DNA of 64,000 bases from Bacillota bacterium (GTDB taxonomy: Bacteria > Bacillota > UBA4882 > UBA8346), in assembly GCA_023426245.1 (NCBI GenBank), contig JAFABB010000038.1, positions 40,359 through 104,358 on the forward strand. The letters run 5' to 3'. Both the position numbers and the translations under genes were made by a program. Below the pieces are notes generated by a model. It did not search any database. It worked only from the letters and a program-made list of their open reading frames with translations, and was not told where the DNA came from. The stretch's first letter is position 1; every line of letters starts with the position of its first letter. Positions 1 to 7,585 of this stretch are shown here, one piece after another.

Positions 1-722
1 CATTCCCGGCCGGATGGAAGAGGGTGATCGTTTGTAAAAGAGGTATAGGATAAAAATCCCAACCGAATCCCTTTGCAATCCACTATCCGGTAAGATTTGC
101 CCTTTTCCTCATAACGACAGCCGGCATAGGGCAAACCAATTTTTTCCAAATACTGTAAAGTTTTTACCAGGCCTTTGGCCCCTTGGTCTAAGGAATGATT
201 GTGGGCGGTAAATACCAATTTCAATCCGGCCCACTTTAGAGCATCCGCTATCGTCTGGGGAGACCGGAATTCCGGATAACCGGTATATTTTTCACCGGGC
301 TCTCCCAATTGGGTTTCCAGCACTCCGGTTGCAAAATCGGCACTTTGCAGTTCCGGGCGGATCTCACTAAAAATCGGCCGGAAATCATAGGTTTGATCGA
401 AAGGATTCAAAGCCGAATCCACAATCGGCATGTGCATATCGACATCTCCCACCGCGGCCAAAGTTACCGTTGGAACCGGCTCCTGCCGTTCCACAGTCTG
501 AGCAGGCACAGACTGAGAACTTTGCCGCGTTGGTTTCATACTCTCTCGGAGAGAGCTCGTTTTTTTAATTATTTTCTGGGGAGCCCTTGAAGAAAGACGA
601 CCGGTTGTGGATTGGTACCACTTAAGGAGTTTTTCGGGCAATTTTCCGGCATTGCGGCTCCAGCCATAAACACAAGCCCCAACGAGGGCAGCTATTATCA
701 AAAAACAAAAGAATTTTTTCAC
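1..722 (-). CDS. CapA-like (PGA_cap) metallophosphoesterase-fold protein, partial
   Basis: The gene runs off the left edge, so only about the first 240 residues are seen. The N-terminus (MKKFFCFLIIAALVGACVYG) is a signal peptide or membrane anchor, followed by a low-complexity Ser/Thr/Gln linker to about residue 85. Then comes the start of a CapA/PgsA-type domain: a metal-ligand segment LAAVGDVDMHMP, a conserved acidic block, and FTAHNHSLDQG, the family's [AT]NNH-type motif. Family members act outside the membrane and are linked to poly-gamma-glutamate or capsule metabolism; many have unknown substrates. The start is GTG with GGGTGGGG about 7 nt upstream; another in-frame GTG lies 12 nt further up. 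The sequence was translated by hand from the minus strand. Family assignment is good, substrate unknown. Confidence 0.85.
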   Translation of the reverse strand, partial: MKKFFCFLIIAALVGACVYGWSRNAGKLPEKLLKWYQSTTGRLSSRAPQKIIKKTSSLRESMKPTRQSSQSVPAQTVERQEPVPTVTLAAVGDVDMHMPIVDSALNPFDQTYDFRPIFSEIRPELQSADFATGVLETQLGEPGEKYTGYPEFRSPQTIADALKWAGLKLVFTAHNHSLDQGAKGLVKTLQYLEKIGLPYAGCRYEEKGKSYRIVDCKGIRLGFLSYTSFTNDHPLPSGRE

Positions 723-825
723 AAGAATCCCCACCCAAAATCAGATGAAAACGAATTCGCCGTTTGGAAATATTATCTTCGTTGTTTGGGGTGTCTTCTG
801 CAATCGATAGGAAGTCTTTTACCGG

Positions 826-1650
826 CTAATTCGTCCCTCCGGGTGAAGGATTCACAACCTGGGGAACAATTTGCGTGCTCCCGGCGGCTATCCCCACCCC
901 GGTTTTGGCATCATGAACCCGGCACTGTAACTCCATAAAGCCGGGATGATCCGTTAGTTGGCCATACATGATATAATCAACGCCTAACATCTTTCCGAGA
1001 TTGCGAGTAAATTGCACGGTCCCGATGGTGTCCGGTGTAGCCGGCGTTGTCCCCGGCGTATTGGTTGATAATAACTGCTGAACGACCTTGTCCGTGGTTG
1101 CGCTTTCGGCCACCGCAAACCGTCGGGAATTAATCAGTTCATTCAGCATCAATTCCTGGGCTACCCGGGGGGTGGTAATGTCCTTTGAATTTAAGTACTC
1201 GAATTGAACAACCGCAATCGAAAACTGTTTGGTCTTTTCAATAGCGAGTTGTCCGGGCTTAATCGGAATCGGACTGGAGTCGGGCACCGGATTGATGACC
1301 TGACCGATGGAATAGGAATCCCTCACCGCAACAATCCGGATATCGGCTACATGAGTCTGAATGGTTCCAAGCTTGGTCCGCCTGACCGGGTCATTGACCG
1401 GTCCGCCTTCGGCGAGAATTTCATATTCCGTTTCTTCCCTGACATATTGTTTTTTGCCGACATTTAAATAGATGTTGTCCCCATCTACCGCCGCCACTTT
1501 CGCCTCAACAACCCCAAATTGGCCGGTAATCGTACGGGCTAAGGTAGTAACAGCGGTGGCAAGAGGGTTTTCCTCTCCCAAGGCCAGCGGGATTATGATA
1601 AAAAAGATGATTGTTATCAAAAAAGTAAGTCTGCCTTTTTTCAAAACCAT
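826..1650 (-). CDS. Secreted CsgG/FlgT-like protein
   Basis: A protein of about 274 residues with a clear signal peptide (hydrophobic FLITIIFFIIIPLALG, likely cleavage after ALG). The first mature domain (IYLNVGKKQYVREETEYEI) resembles the FlgT C-terminal beta-barrel fold. The second (SIAVVQFEYLNSKD, MLNELINSRRFAVAE, MLGVDYIMYGQLTD) resembles the CsgG/lipoprotein-assembly fold. There is no lipobox Cys. Family relatives are periplasmic or surface proteins, in some cases tied to secretion or flagella; the role here is unknown. An ATG 36 nt upstream (1686) is also possible; neither start has an ideally spaced ribosome site. It lies just upstream of the capA-like gene on the same strand (about 100 nt gap), so they may be co-transcribed. 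Confidence 0.65.
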   Translation of the reverse strand: MVLKKGRLTFLITIIFFIIIPLALGEENPLATAVTTLARTITGQFGVVEAKVAAVDGDNIYLNVGKKQYVREETEYEILAEGGPVNDPVRRTKLGTIQTHVADIRIVAVRDSYSIGQVINPVPDSSPIPIKPGQLAIEKTKQFSIAVVQFEYLNSKDITTPRVAQELMLNELINSRRFAVAESATTDKVVQQLLSTNTPGTTPATPDTIGTVQFTRNLGKMLGVDYIMYGQLTDHPGFMELQCRVHDAKTGVGIAAGSTQIVPQVVNPSPGGTN

Positions 1651-1686
1651 CGCTCCATTTTCTACCAGTTCTTCATAGTTCTCCAT

Positions 1687-1921
1687 TTTATCTATCGGAA
1701 GGAACGGGGTTCAACTTTAGATCCTTTCCCTTGAAGGGAATTCGCTAAAATCTATGATGGTTATGAATTACTTCGAGTCTACCAAACCCGAAGCTACGAG
1801 TTCCCTTTAAGGGACGGGTTGCGACTTATTTTCTCACGGCTGCGGGGTAGACGACTCCGCGGCAATCCCCGTTTAGGCCACAGATTCGGCTAACGCACCC
1901 CCAGCTTCAGGGATTTCTGAC
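1687..1921. other. Gene-free gap with paired palindromes and RNA-like hairpins
   Basis: No credible gene. Two near-identical 13-bp palindromes, TCCCTTGAAGGGA (1727-1739) and TCCCTTTAAGGGA (1802-1814), lie 75 bp apart upstream of the CsgG-like gene. Their flanks also pair with each other over about 17 bp, with two G-U pairs if the plus strand is transcribed. Further right GCGGGGT/ACTCCGC (about 1840-1858) and TTAGGCC/GGCTAA (about 1873-1894) form hairpins. This could be an operator pair or a structured RNA. Confidence 0.45.
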
Positions 1922-2270
1922 TTCATTTCTTCCAAACATTTTTCCCGTTTCTCTCTTGGATGATTTCATTTCTCCAAACATTTTTTCCCATTTCTCCCTT
2001 GGGTGATTTCATTTCTCCAAACCTTTTTTCCGTTTCTCCCTTGGGTGATTTCATTTCTCCAAACCTTTTTTCCGTTTCTCCCTTGGGTGATTTCGTTTCT
2101 CCAAACACTTTTCCCATTTCTCCCTTGGGTGATTTCATTTCTCCAAACCTTTTTTCCGTTTCTCCCTTGGGTGATTTCGTTTCTCCAAACCTTTTTTCCG
2201 TTTCTCCCTTGGATGATTTCATTTCTCCAAACCTTTTTCCCATTTCTCCCTTGGGTGATTTCGTTTCAAA
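1922..2270. repeat. 42-bp tandem repeat array (about 8 units)
   Basis: The motif CTCCAAAC recurs at 1972, 2015, 2057, 2099, 2141, 2183 and 2225, with TTCCAAAC at 1930 and a degraded copy near 2267. The period is 42 bp, except for two 43-bp steps at the left end. On the minus strand each unit would encode a 14-residue block (GEMKSPKGETEKRF), and three frames stay open because the units have no stops. The 43-bp steps break the reading frame at the left end. Units differ by only a few substitutions. There are no spacers, so it is not a CRISPR array. Each 42-bp unit is itself two 21-bp halves that both begin GGAGAAA on the minus strand. Confidence 0.9.
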
Positions 2271-2362
2271 AATCATTCTTGCCGCTTCTAAAATTTTCTC
2301 TGTGGCCTTTGTGGCTAATAGACTTAAAACGCCAGCTTCCCCGGAATGAGCAAAAATGTTCT

Positions 2363-2391
2363 TTGACAAGCATCCTAAAAAAAGTTATATC
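2363..2391 (+). promoter_or_regulatory. Sigma-A-type promoter of the BlaI-family gene
   Basis: TTGACA at 2363-2368, a 17-bp spacer and TATATC at 2386-2391. A second TATAAT (2395-2400) lies next to it but has no matching -35. Confidence 0.65.
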
Positions 2392-2402
2392 CTTTATAAT
2401 AC

Positions 2403-2412
2403 TACACTTGTA
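2403..2412 (+). promoter_or_regulatory. Candidate BlaI/MecI-type operator
   Basis: TACACTTGTA, a TACA/TGTA dyad with flanks ACTACA...TGTAAT, resembles the TACA-n-TGTA core bound by BlaI/MecI repressors. It overlaps the expected transcription start of the repressor gene, which suggests autoregulation (inference). Confidence 0.5.
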
Positions 2413-2430
2413 ATCGAGGAAGGAAAAACC

Positions 2431-2805
2431 ATGAAACAACTGCCGCAGATCTCCAACACAGAATGGCAAATCATGAGGATTTTATGGGCCAGCGCGCCTC
2501 TGACAGCAAATGACGTGATTCAAAGAATTGAAGGGATTACCACTTGGAAGCCAAAAACAGTAAAGACGTTACTGGGACGGTTGGTTAAGAAAAACGCGCT
2601 CGCATTTGCCAAGGATGGCCGGGCCTATGTTCATTACCCGCTGGTTACCGAAAATAAGTGCATCAAAGCGGAAAGCCAATCTTTCCTGGAAAAAGTATTT
2701 TCGGGCTCCTTGAACGGAATGTTTGCCCATTTTCTGGAAGAGCAGGAGCTATCCAGGGAAGAAATAGCGGAACTCAAGCCAATCCTGGATCAAAAGCAAA
2801 AATAA
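2431..2805 (+). CDS. BlaI/MecI/CopY-family transcriptional repressor
   Basis: 124 residues with a winged-helix domain (SNTEWQIMRILWASAPLTANDVIQRI, then TVKTLLGRLVKKN as the recognition region) and a C-terminal dimerisation helix pair, typical for the family in length and order. The start is the ATG behind GAGGAAGG (7-8 nt). Family members bind TACA/TGTA dyads and are released by a BlaR1-type protease or by copper. No BlaR1, beta-lactamase or copper gene is adjacent, so the inducer and targets are unknown. It stands alone, with a promoter and dyad just upstream; the next gene (asd) follows after about 125 nt with its own leader. Confidence 0.9.
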   Translation: MKQLPQISNTEWQIMRILWASAPLTANDVIQRIEGITTWKPKTVKTLLGRLVKKNALAFAKDGRAYVHYPLVTENKCIKAESQSFLEKVFSGSLNGMFAHFLEEQELSREEIAELKPILDQKQK

Positions 2806-2900
2806 AGAAGGCTCGGCCTTTGTAAACTTTTGACGAAACCCGCATTTTGATCTTTATTTTGATGGCCTGAAAGTGTATAATCATTAATAATTTTATTGAT

Positions 2901-2914
2901 ACGCGCATGCGCGC
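2901..2914. repeat. Alternating purine-pyrimidine GC tract
   Basis: 14 nt of strict alternation centred on the palindrome GCGCATGCGC, in the leader of asd. Such tracts favour Z-DNA or a small RNA hairpin. Function unknown. Confidence 0.5.
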
Positions 2915-2931
2915 TTAATGGGGGTTGACCA

Positions 2932-4011
2932 ATGATCAAAATTGCAATTGTCGGAGCCACCGGTATCGTGGGCCAGCAGGCGATCGTCTGTTTAACAAAT
3001 CATCCCTGGTTTAAAATCACTAAACTGGCAGCTTCGGAACGTTCTGCCGGTAAAAAATATCGTGATGCTCTTAAAGATGCCAGCGGCGCTTCCAAATGGT
3101 GGTGCCCGGAGGAAATGCCCGAAGAAATAGCGGAAATGATGGTCGAAGATGCCGCTAATTTCGATGCCACCAGCGTCGATATGATTTTTTCCACCGTTGA
3201 GACCGGGGTTGCCAAAGAACTGGAACCCAAGTTTGCCAAAACCACTCCGGTGATCAGTACCGCTTCCGCCTTCCGTTTTGAAAACGATACTCCGATCCTG
3301 ATCGGCGGAATCAATATGGAACAAGCCAACTTATTGGATGTGCAACGAAAAAACCGCGGCTGGAAAGGATTCGTCGCTCCCAAGTCCAACTGTACCATCT
3401 CCGGGCTGACAGTTTCCTTAAAACCGGTTTTGGATACCTTTGGGGTCAAACAAGTGATTATGGTGTCCCAGCAGGCTATGTCCGGAGCGGGACGCACTCC
3501 GGGACTTTCGGCCATGGATATGACCGAAAATGTAGTCCCTTATATCCCCGGCGAAGAGCCGAAGGTGGAAATGGAACCCCAGAAAATTCTGGGCAAGTTG
3601 GCGGGAGAAGCTATCGTTCCCGCGGCTTTTGGAATCTCAGCCACCTGTACCCGGGTGCCGGTACTCGACGGCCACTTGGTCAGCGCCTTTGTGCAGACGG
3701 AAAAACCTTGCACCCCGGAAGAAATCAAAAAAGTAATGACGGAATTTGGCAAAGACTTCTGTGCCCTGGGTTTACCCAGCTCTCCCAAACACTTGATTGA
3801 AGTCACCGACGATCCTTTCCGTCCCCAACCGCGGATGGACCGTGAACGGGGCGGCGGCATGACCGTCACCGTAGGCCGGATTCGTAAGGATCCGCTTTTT
3901 GAGAATGGTTTTAAATATGTGTGTTTAGCCCATAATACCAAACTGGGAGCTGCTAAAGGCGCTCTGCAAACTGCGGAGTATTTGGCGAAGTATTATTTGA
4001 AATTAGTGTAA
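2932..4011 (+). CDS. asd: Aspartate-semialdehyde dehydrogenase (archaeal/fungal-type)
   Basis: NADPH-dependent reduction of L-aspartyl-4-phosphate to L-aspartate-4-semialdehyde, the branch step to lysine/diaminopimelate, threonine and methionine; cytoplasmic. 359 residues. Seen: N-terminal Rossmann motif IAIVGATGIVGQQ (residues 4-16), catalytic Cys in SNCTISGL (about 154), substrate-binding QQAMSGAGR, and the active-site His region VPVLDGHLVSAF (about 247). The length and the SNCTI context fit the archaeal/fungal branch rather than the usual Bacillus type. It is a single gene with no neighbouring lysine or threonine genes. A strongly base-paired noncoding stretch follows it. Confidence 0.93.
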   Translation: MIKIAIVGATGIVGQQAIVCLTNHPWFKITKLAASERSAGKKYRDALKDASGASKWWCPEEMPEEIAEMMVEDAANFDATSVDMIFSTVETGVAKELEPKFAKTTPVISTASAFRFENDTPILIGGINMEQANLLDVQRKNRGWKGFVAPKSNCTISGLTVSLKPVLDTFGVKQVIMVSQQAMSGAGRTPGLSAMDMTENVVPYIPGEEPKVEMEPQKILGKLAGEAIVPAAFGISATCTRVPVLDGHLVSAFVQTEKPCTPEEIKKVMTEFGKDFCALGLPSSPKHLIEVTDDPFRPQPRMDRERGGGMTVTVGRIRKDPLFENGFKYVCLAHNTKLGAAKGALQTAEYLAKYYLKLV

Positions 4012-4057
4012 TAAAAACTTTTCCTAGTTCGAGGATGTCTAAGTTCGACCTAACTCG

Positions 4058-4308
4058 CGCCTTTCCAGAAAGGCGGGCTCTTCCCCAAAGATGTTATTTC
4101 CAGTTAGATGGTTCAGGGGAAGAGTAACCTTGAACTTCGTCCTCCAAAAGCATTTTATCTACGGAGACATCGGTTACTCTCCCCACTGAATGTGCTCCTC
4201 GCTTTAGCATCGTTGGAGGAGAGCAAGAGAGAGGTCAAAAGCCAACTTTCCGGCTTGGATTCTTTGGGGGAAACGCGTCTTCTTGAAGGCGCGAGAGAGG
4301 TTTTGACC
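4058..4308 (+). ncRNA. Strongly base-paired noncoding element after asd (candidate structured RNA)
   Basis: No known gene; a 77-codon ORF here is not credible. Complementary arms seen: CGCCTTTC/GAAAGGCG (4058-4075); CTCTTCCCC (4078-4086) with GGGGAAGAG (4116-4124); GGGGAAGAGTAACC (4116-4129) with GGTTACTCTCCCC (4172-4184); TCCTCCAA (4140-4147) with TTGGAGGA (4213-4220); GGTCAAAA (4233-4240) with TTTTGACC (4301-4308), enclosing AAGCC/GGCTT and CGCGTCTTC/GAAGGCGCG. The last pair needs a G-U on the plus strand, which favours plus-strand RNA. The arm at 4116 has two competing partners. No family was recognised; a decayed mobile element is the alternative. Confidence 0.4.
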
Positions 4309-4416
4309 AACACTTACCTTAAACGAAAGCTAGTTTATTAGGTAAAAACAAGAACCCCATATATGAAGGGCATGAGGAATCAAACAACCTCTTGCCCTAT
4401 TTTGTTTATAACCTTT

Positions 4417-5382
4417 TTACATGTACAAACTTAACACGCTTTTGGAATTACCAATCACAAATTCTTTTAACTCTGGCGGTGAAATCACTTCAACATTATC
4501 ATTGAACCGGATAATCTGTTGGCAGGCATTTTCATACGAATATAAATTAACTGTCACTACTGCCTCGTCAATGCCGACTGATTTGTTCAAGATTTCAATA
4601 TTCGCCAAGCAATCCAACACCCGGGACCATAATCTTAGCTTAACCGGGTATGATGGCTTATTGGACACGGCATCTTTAAACTGGCCCAGCCAATGTTCCC
4701 AAAAATTTTCCAAGCAAAAATCCGAAGGGATACGGAAATCTTCATCCAACCCGTCGGCCCGAATGATTCTTTCACATTTAAAAACTCGAATATCCTGCCT
4801 TTTTTCACAGTAAGCGGCCAAATACCATTCGCCATTCTTTACGATTAAGCCGTATGGACGGACTACTCTCGTGTTCACGTCGTGATTGCCCATACTGGAA
4901 TTGGCATAAGTCAGCTGGACCTTTTGCGAGCGCCATAACGCCTTTCGCAATATGTCAAGAAAACGCAAATCAGGGCGTTCCTTCCACCAAGCTTCCGGAT
5001 CAAAGTAGAAGCGTTCTTTGGCAATTTGGATATCCGTCCGGTATTTACCGGGAACCGTTTTCTCCAATTTTAAGAGGGCGTTTTTCAGATTCAGACTGGC
5101 CTCCGAACATTCCCGGGGAAAAAGGCCCATACCGCTTAGATATAATGAAATAACCTCGTCGCAATGGAGTTCCTTCATATTCACCGTATAACCATCCATA
5201 AGCGAAAAACCTCCCGCCGGACCCGCCATAGCTGTTATCGGAATTCCCGCCTCGCACAAAATTTCAATATCCCGGTGAATAGTCCGTTTTGAAGTCTCCA
5301 GCACCTCCGCCAGTTCCCCGGCCTTGAGGCAACCCCTTGATTCAATTAGCAACAAGATAGCGATTAACCGATGTAATCTCAT
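4417..5382 (-). CDS. WYL-domain transcriptional regulator (HTH_11 + WYL)
   Basis: 321 residues. An N-terminal DeoR-like winged helix (RLIAILLLIESRGCLKAGELAEVLETSKRTIHRDI, residues 5-40) is followed by the conserved AGPAGGFSLMDGY wing. The WYL domain spans about residues 140-215 (VVRPYGLIVKNGEWYLAAYCE, FKCERI), and a WCX-like C-terminal part completes the usual architecture. WYL regulators sense ligands, often nucleic-acid-related, and frequently control the divergent gene. Here the divergent neighbour is an S51 peptidase gene, and an inverted repeat sits in the shared promoter gap. The start ATG follows GAGGACGGG. Confidence 0.9.
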   Translation of the reverse strand: MRLHRLIAILLLIESRGCLKAGELAEVLETSKRTIHRDIEILCEAGIPITAMAGPAGGFSLMDGYTVNMKELHCDEVISLYLSGMGLFPRECSEASLNLKNALLKLEKTVPGKYRTDIQIAKERFYFDPEAWWKERPDLRFLDILRKALWRSQKVQLTYANSSMGNHDVNTRVVRPYGLIVKNGEWYLAAYCEKRQDIRVFKCERIIRADGLDEDFRIPSDFCLENFWEHWLGQFKDAVSNKPSYPVKLRLWSRVLDCLANIEILNKSVGIDEAVVTVNLYSYENACQQIIRFNDNVEVISPPELKEFVIGNSKSVLSLYM

Positions 5383-5423
5383 CCCGTCCTCATTTCGCTA
5401 GAAAATTTTGTAATTTATTCTAT

Positions 5424-5461
5424 AACGTTGCCATTATGTTGTCAACGTTTGAAAGTATAAT
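5424..5461 (+). promoter_or_regulatory. Inverted repeat operator and -10 between WYL regulator and S51 peptidase
   Basis: AACGTTG (5424-5430) and CAACGTT (5443-5449) form a perfect 7-bp inverted repeat with a 12-bp spacer, directly followed by TATAAT (5456-5461) for the plus-strand gene. A repressor on this site would block the promoter. Binding by the divergent WYL protein is inference. Confidence 0.55.
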
Positions 5462-5498
5462 GATAATAAAAAACCTTTTGAAAAAGAGGGTTTAGAAC

Positions 5499-6086
5499 AT
5501 GAAAATATTACTGACCTCGGCCGGCTTTCAAAACAGAAATATCGCTGCCAAATTTATAGAGTTGTTGGGGAAACCTTCAAAAGATGCCGGAGTGCTCTTT
5601 ATACCTACCGCTGCCATTGATGAAACGGCGAAGTTTTATGCGGAGAAATGCAAAACGGAATTGTTGACATGTGGAATTATTGAACCGAACTTCCATCCAT
5701 ATAATTTTGAATACAAAATGACCGAACCTGAAGCATTATCCTATGATGTTGTATACTTCACCGGCGGGAATACACTCCATCTTCTTTCGCGAATTAAAGA
5801 AAACGGGTTTGATTCCATAATAAAAGCCATGATCAGGCAAGGCAAAACTTATGTAGGGGTTAGTGCAGGCAGCATGATCATGACCCCCAATATCTCACTG
5901 GATCATCCCTTGGACTCCTCTACCTCGGGTTTAAGATATCTCCAAGCTTATCTGGCGGTTCATTGTAATCGACTCGATGAAAGATGGGCGATGGAAACCC
6001 AAAGCAGATTGCCTTTACAGCTAATTACACTCCATGATATGCAAGGGATTTGGGTAAATGAGTATAGCTACACCATCATTGAATAA
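5499..6086 (+). CDS. Peptidase S51 (dipeptidase E-like) family protein
   Basis: 195 residues. The family signature is visible: YFTGGNTLHLL (residues 88-98), the nucleophile-elbow GVSAGSMIM with catalytic Ser near residue 123, and a His in the C-terminal LITLHDMQGIWV. S51 enzymes are cytoplasmic serine peptidases that cleave N-terminal Asp dipeptides (PepE) or related substrates. The protein is a little shorter than PepE (229) but has the full core. Strong AGAGGG ribosome site. It is followed after about 50 nt by a nucleotidyltransferase-like gene, likely in one transcript. Confidence 0.87.
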   Translation: MKILLTSAGFQNRNIAAKFIELLGKPSKDAGVLFIPTAAIDETAKFYAEKCKTELLTCGIIEPNFHPYNFEYKMTEPEALSYDVVYFTGGNTLHLLSRIKENGFDSIIKAMIRQGKTYVGVSAGSMIMTPNISLDHPLDSSTSGLRYLQAYLAVHCNRLDERWAMETQSRLPLQLITLHDMQGIWVNEYSYTIIE

Positions 6087-6139
6087 AAAGCAATAACGAA
6101 GCACTCCTGTTCGGTTTAAATTATCATGGAGGACTGTAC

Positions 6140-6646
6140 ATGAATCAAGTCATCAAACAAGTAGAATCCGGTTTAAACGATAATGGTTTAACTTTTATTA
6201 AGAAGCCCATCATCATAGGGGGCATGGCTATGGAGTATTATGGAATGAGAAAATCAGGCGCCGATATTGATTTAGTAATATCCAATAAAGATTACCTGAC
6301 CCTCTCCGGAACGTATCCGAATAAGCGAAAAGATATTTATGGCGATTTAGGTTTGGTCATCGGTAAATTTGAAATCTGGAGAAGTATTGCGCTGCTGGAT
6401 CACGATTTCTTTCTTAAGGACGCCATCGATGAGGGAATCCTATTTGTAGTATCTTTAGACAGACTTTTATTGATGCGTGTGTATGCCATAGAAGTAGAAA
6501 AATATAAGCAAGACTTAATGATGATCAAAGAATATTATGATCAGCATTTTCGCAATCAGGACTTTTTTCGGGAAGCCCAAACTCATATCAGGTCTTATGA
6601 TAAATCGGGGGGTATTATATGGGGTGGTCAATATATTGACGAATAG
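6140..6646 (+). CDS. Nucleotidyltransferase-like protein (MNT/AbiEii-type fold)
   Basis: 168 residues. IIIGGMAMEYYGMRKSGADIDLVISN (residues 25-50) matches the GG...D-x-D signature of minimal nucleotidyltransferase-fold proteins, where the two Asp residues bind metal. A helical tail follows (LLLMRVYAIEVEKYKQDLMMIKEYY). Such proteins include antitoxin or toxin partners and uncharacterised kanamycin-nucleotidyltransferase relatives. No HEPN partner is adjacent. Good GGAGG site, 54 nt after the S51 gene. Specific role unknown. Confidence 0.65.
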   Translation: MNQVIKQVESGLNDNGLTFIKKPIIIGGMAMEYYGMRKSGADIDLVISNKDYLTLSGTYPNKRKDIYGDLGLVIGKFEIWRSIALLDHDFFLKDAIDEGILFVVSLDRLLLMRVYAIEVEKYKQDLMMIKEYYDQHFRNQDFFREAQTHIRSYDKSGGIIWGGQYIDE

Positions 6647-6651
6647 ATGCT

Positions 6652-7380
6652 TCACCCAAAAATCCGTTCCAAATATACTTCCAGTCCGGCAAAATAAACG
6701 GAACACGCCGTTTCCTTATCTTTATAAGTGGTATTTTGCTGAATATTCCCTTCTTCAAAAGAATAAACGGTGATTTCGCCGTTTAAGGGATTGATAATCC
6801 AGTATTCCCGCACTCCGGTAGACATATAAAGATCCAGTTTCTTGATAAAATCTTTTCTGCGGGTACTTTCGGATGTCACCTCCACCACCAAAGCCGGTAC
6901 ACCCATATAATAACCTTGTTCATTGATCTTTTCCTCAAGGTCACAAATCACCATGAGATCGGGTTGGACGACATTGATATTTGCAGCGTCGCGCAACAAG
7001 GTAATGTCGAACGGCGCAAAGAAAGGCCGGCATTTCTTACCGGAAAACCAGTTATCGAAGACTCCATAGAGTTTCGCCAATATTTTCTGGTGGATAACTT
7101 TGGGCGAGGCCAAACGATAGATTTCCCCGTCAATGTACTCGTATCTTTCCTCGCTGCTTTCGCTTAACTTGCGGAATTCTTCCCATGAGGCTTTATAGGG
7201 GGAGGCAAGATATAATTCGGCCTGTTCCTGAAGAAACCCGTTCCCGGCGGCGCGACTATCGTCATAAGCGGATAACTTGGCGATTGTTGAACCATTCTGG
7301 GTGATGATAATTTCTTCCAGTGCCGCTAACCGGAGATATTGCTCCAAATTATTCTTCAGTTCGCTGGAGTCGACTAACAC
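6652..7380 (-). CDS. Phd/YefM-like antitoxin domain fused to Uma2-family (DUF820) nuclease-fold domain
   Basis: About 242 residues. Residues 1-45 (VDSSELKNNLEQYLRLAALEEIIITQNGSTIAKLS) look like the Phd/YefM dimerisation and DNA-binding fold. Residues about 60-242 carry Uma2 features: RYEYIDGEIYRLASPKVIHQ, VVQPDLMVI, PALVVEVTSESTRRKD, KLDLYMSTGVREYWII, which form the PD-(D/E)XK-like core with the D and E-x-V motifs. Uma2 proteins are abundant, mostly uncharacterised, predicted endonucleases. GAGGTGG precedes the GTG at 7380; an upstream GTG (7389) is the alternative. Its stop lies 5 nt from the stop of the convergent nucleotidyltransferase gene. Confidence 0.8.
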   Translation of the reverse strand: MLVDSSELKNNLEQYLRLAALEEIIITQNGSTIAKLSAYDDSRAAGNGFLQEQAELYLASPYKASWEEFRKLSESSEERYEYIDGEIYRLASPKVIHQKILAKLYGVFDNWFSGKKCRPFFAPFDITLLRDAANINVVQPDLMVICDLEEKINEQGYYMGVPALVVEVTSESTRRKDFIKKLDLYMSTGVREYWIINPLNGEITVYSFEEGNIQQNTTYKDKETACSVYFAGLEVYLERIFG

Positions 7381-7585
7381 CAGGACCACCTCGATCGATT
7401 ATGCAATTTTAGCCAAATTAGCTAATCTCATTATATCCACCGTTTTCTGAAAAGTCAAAAATATTCTATTCATTAAAACATGTAACCAAAATGAGATTAT
7501 CCGCCGCCGGCAGGAAAATCCATCTCCACCGCAGAATATTGCTTCCGTCAAAAGGAAATCATAAAGCAGGAAAAAGGAGTACGCT

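Noticed and set aside
1830..1910. Known ncRNA such as 6S, SRP RNA, tmRNA or RNase P RNA
   Set aside because: The hairpins are there but none of the conserved sequence blocks of these RNAs is present.
1922..2270. CRISPR array
   Set aside because: Units are directly adjacent with no unique spacers, and no cas genes are near.
1923..2369. 148-codon minus-strand ORF across the 42-bp array
   Set aside because: It is open because the repeat has no stops; 43-bp steps break the repeat frame, the TTG start overlaps a promoter and there is no good ribosome site.
4108..4341. 77-codon plus-strand ORF
   Set aside because: No ribosome site or recognisable motif, and it lies across the base-paired element.
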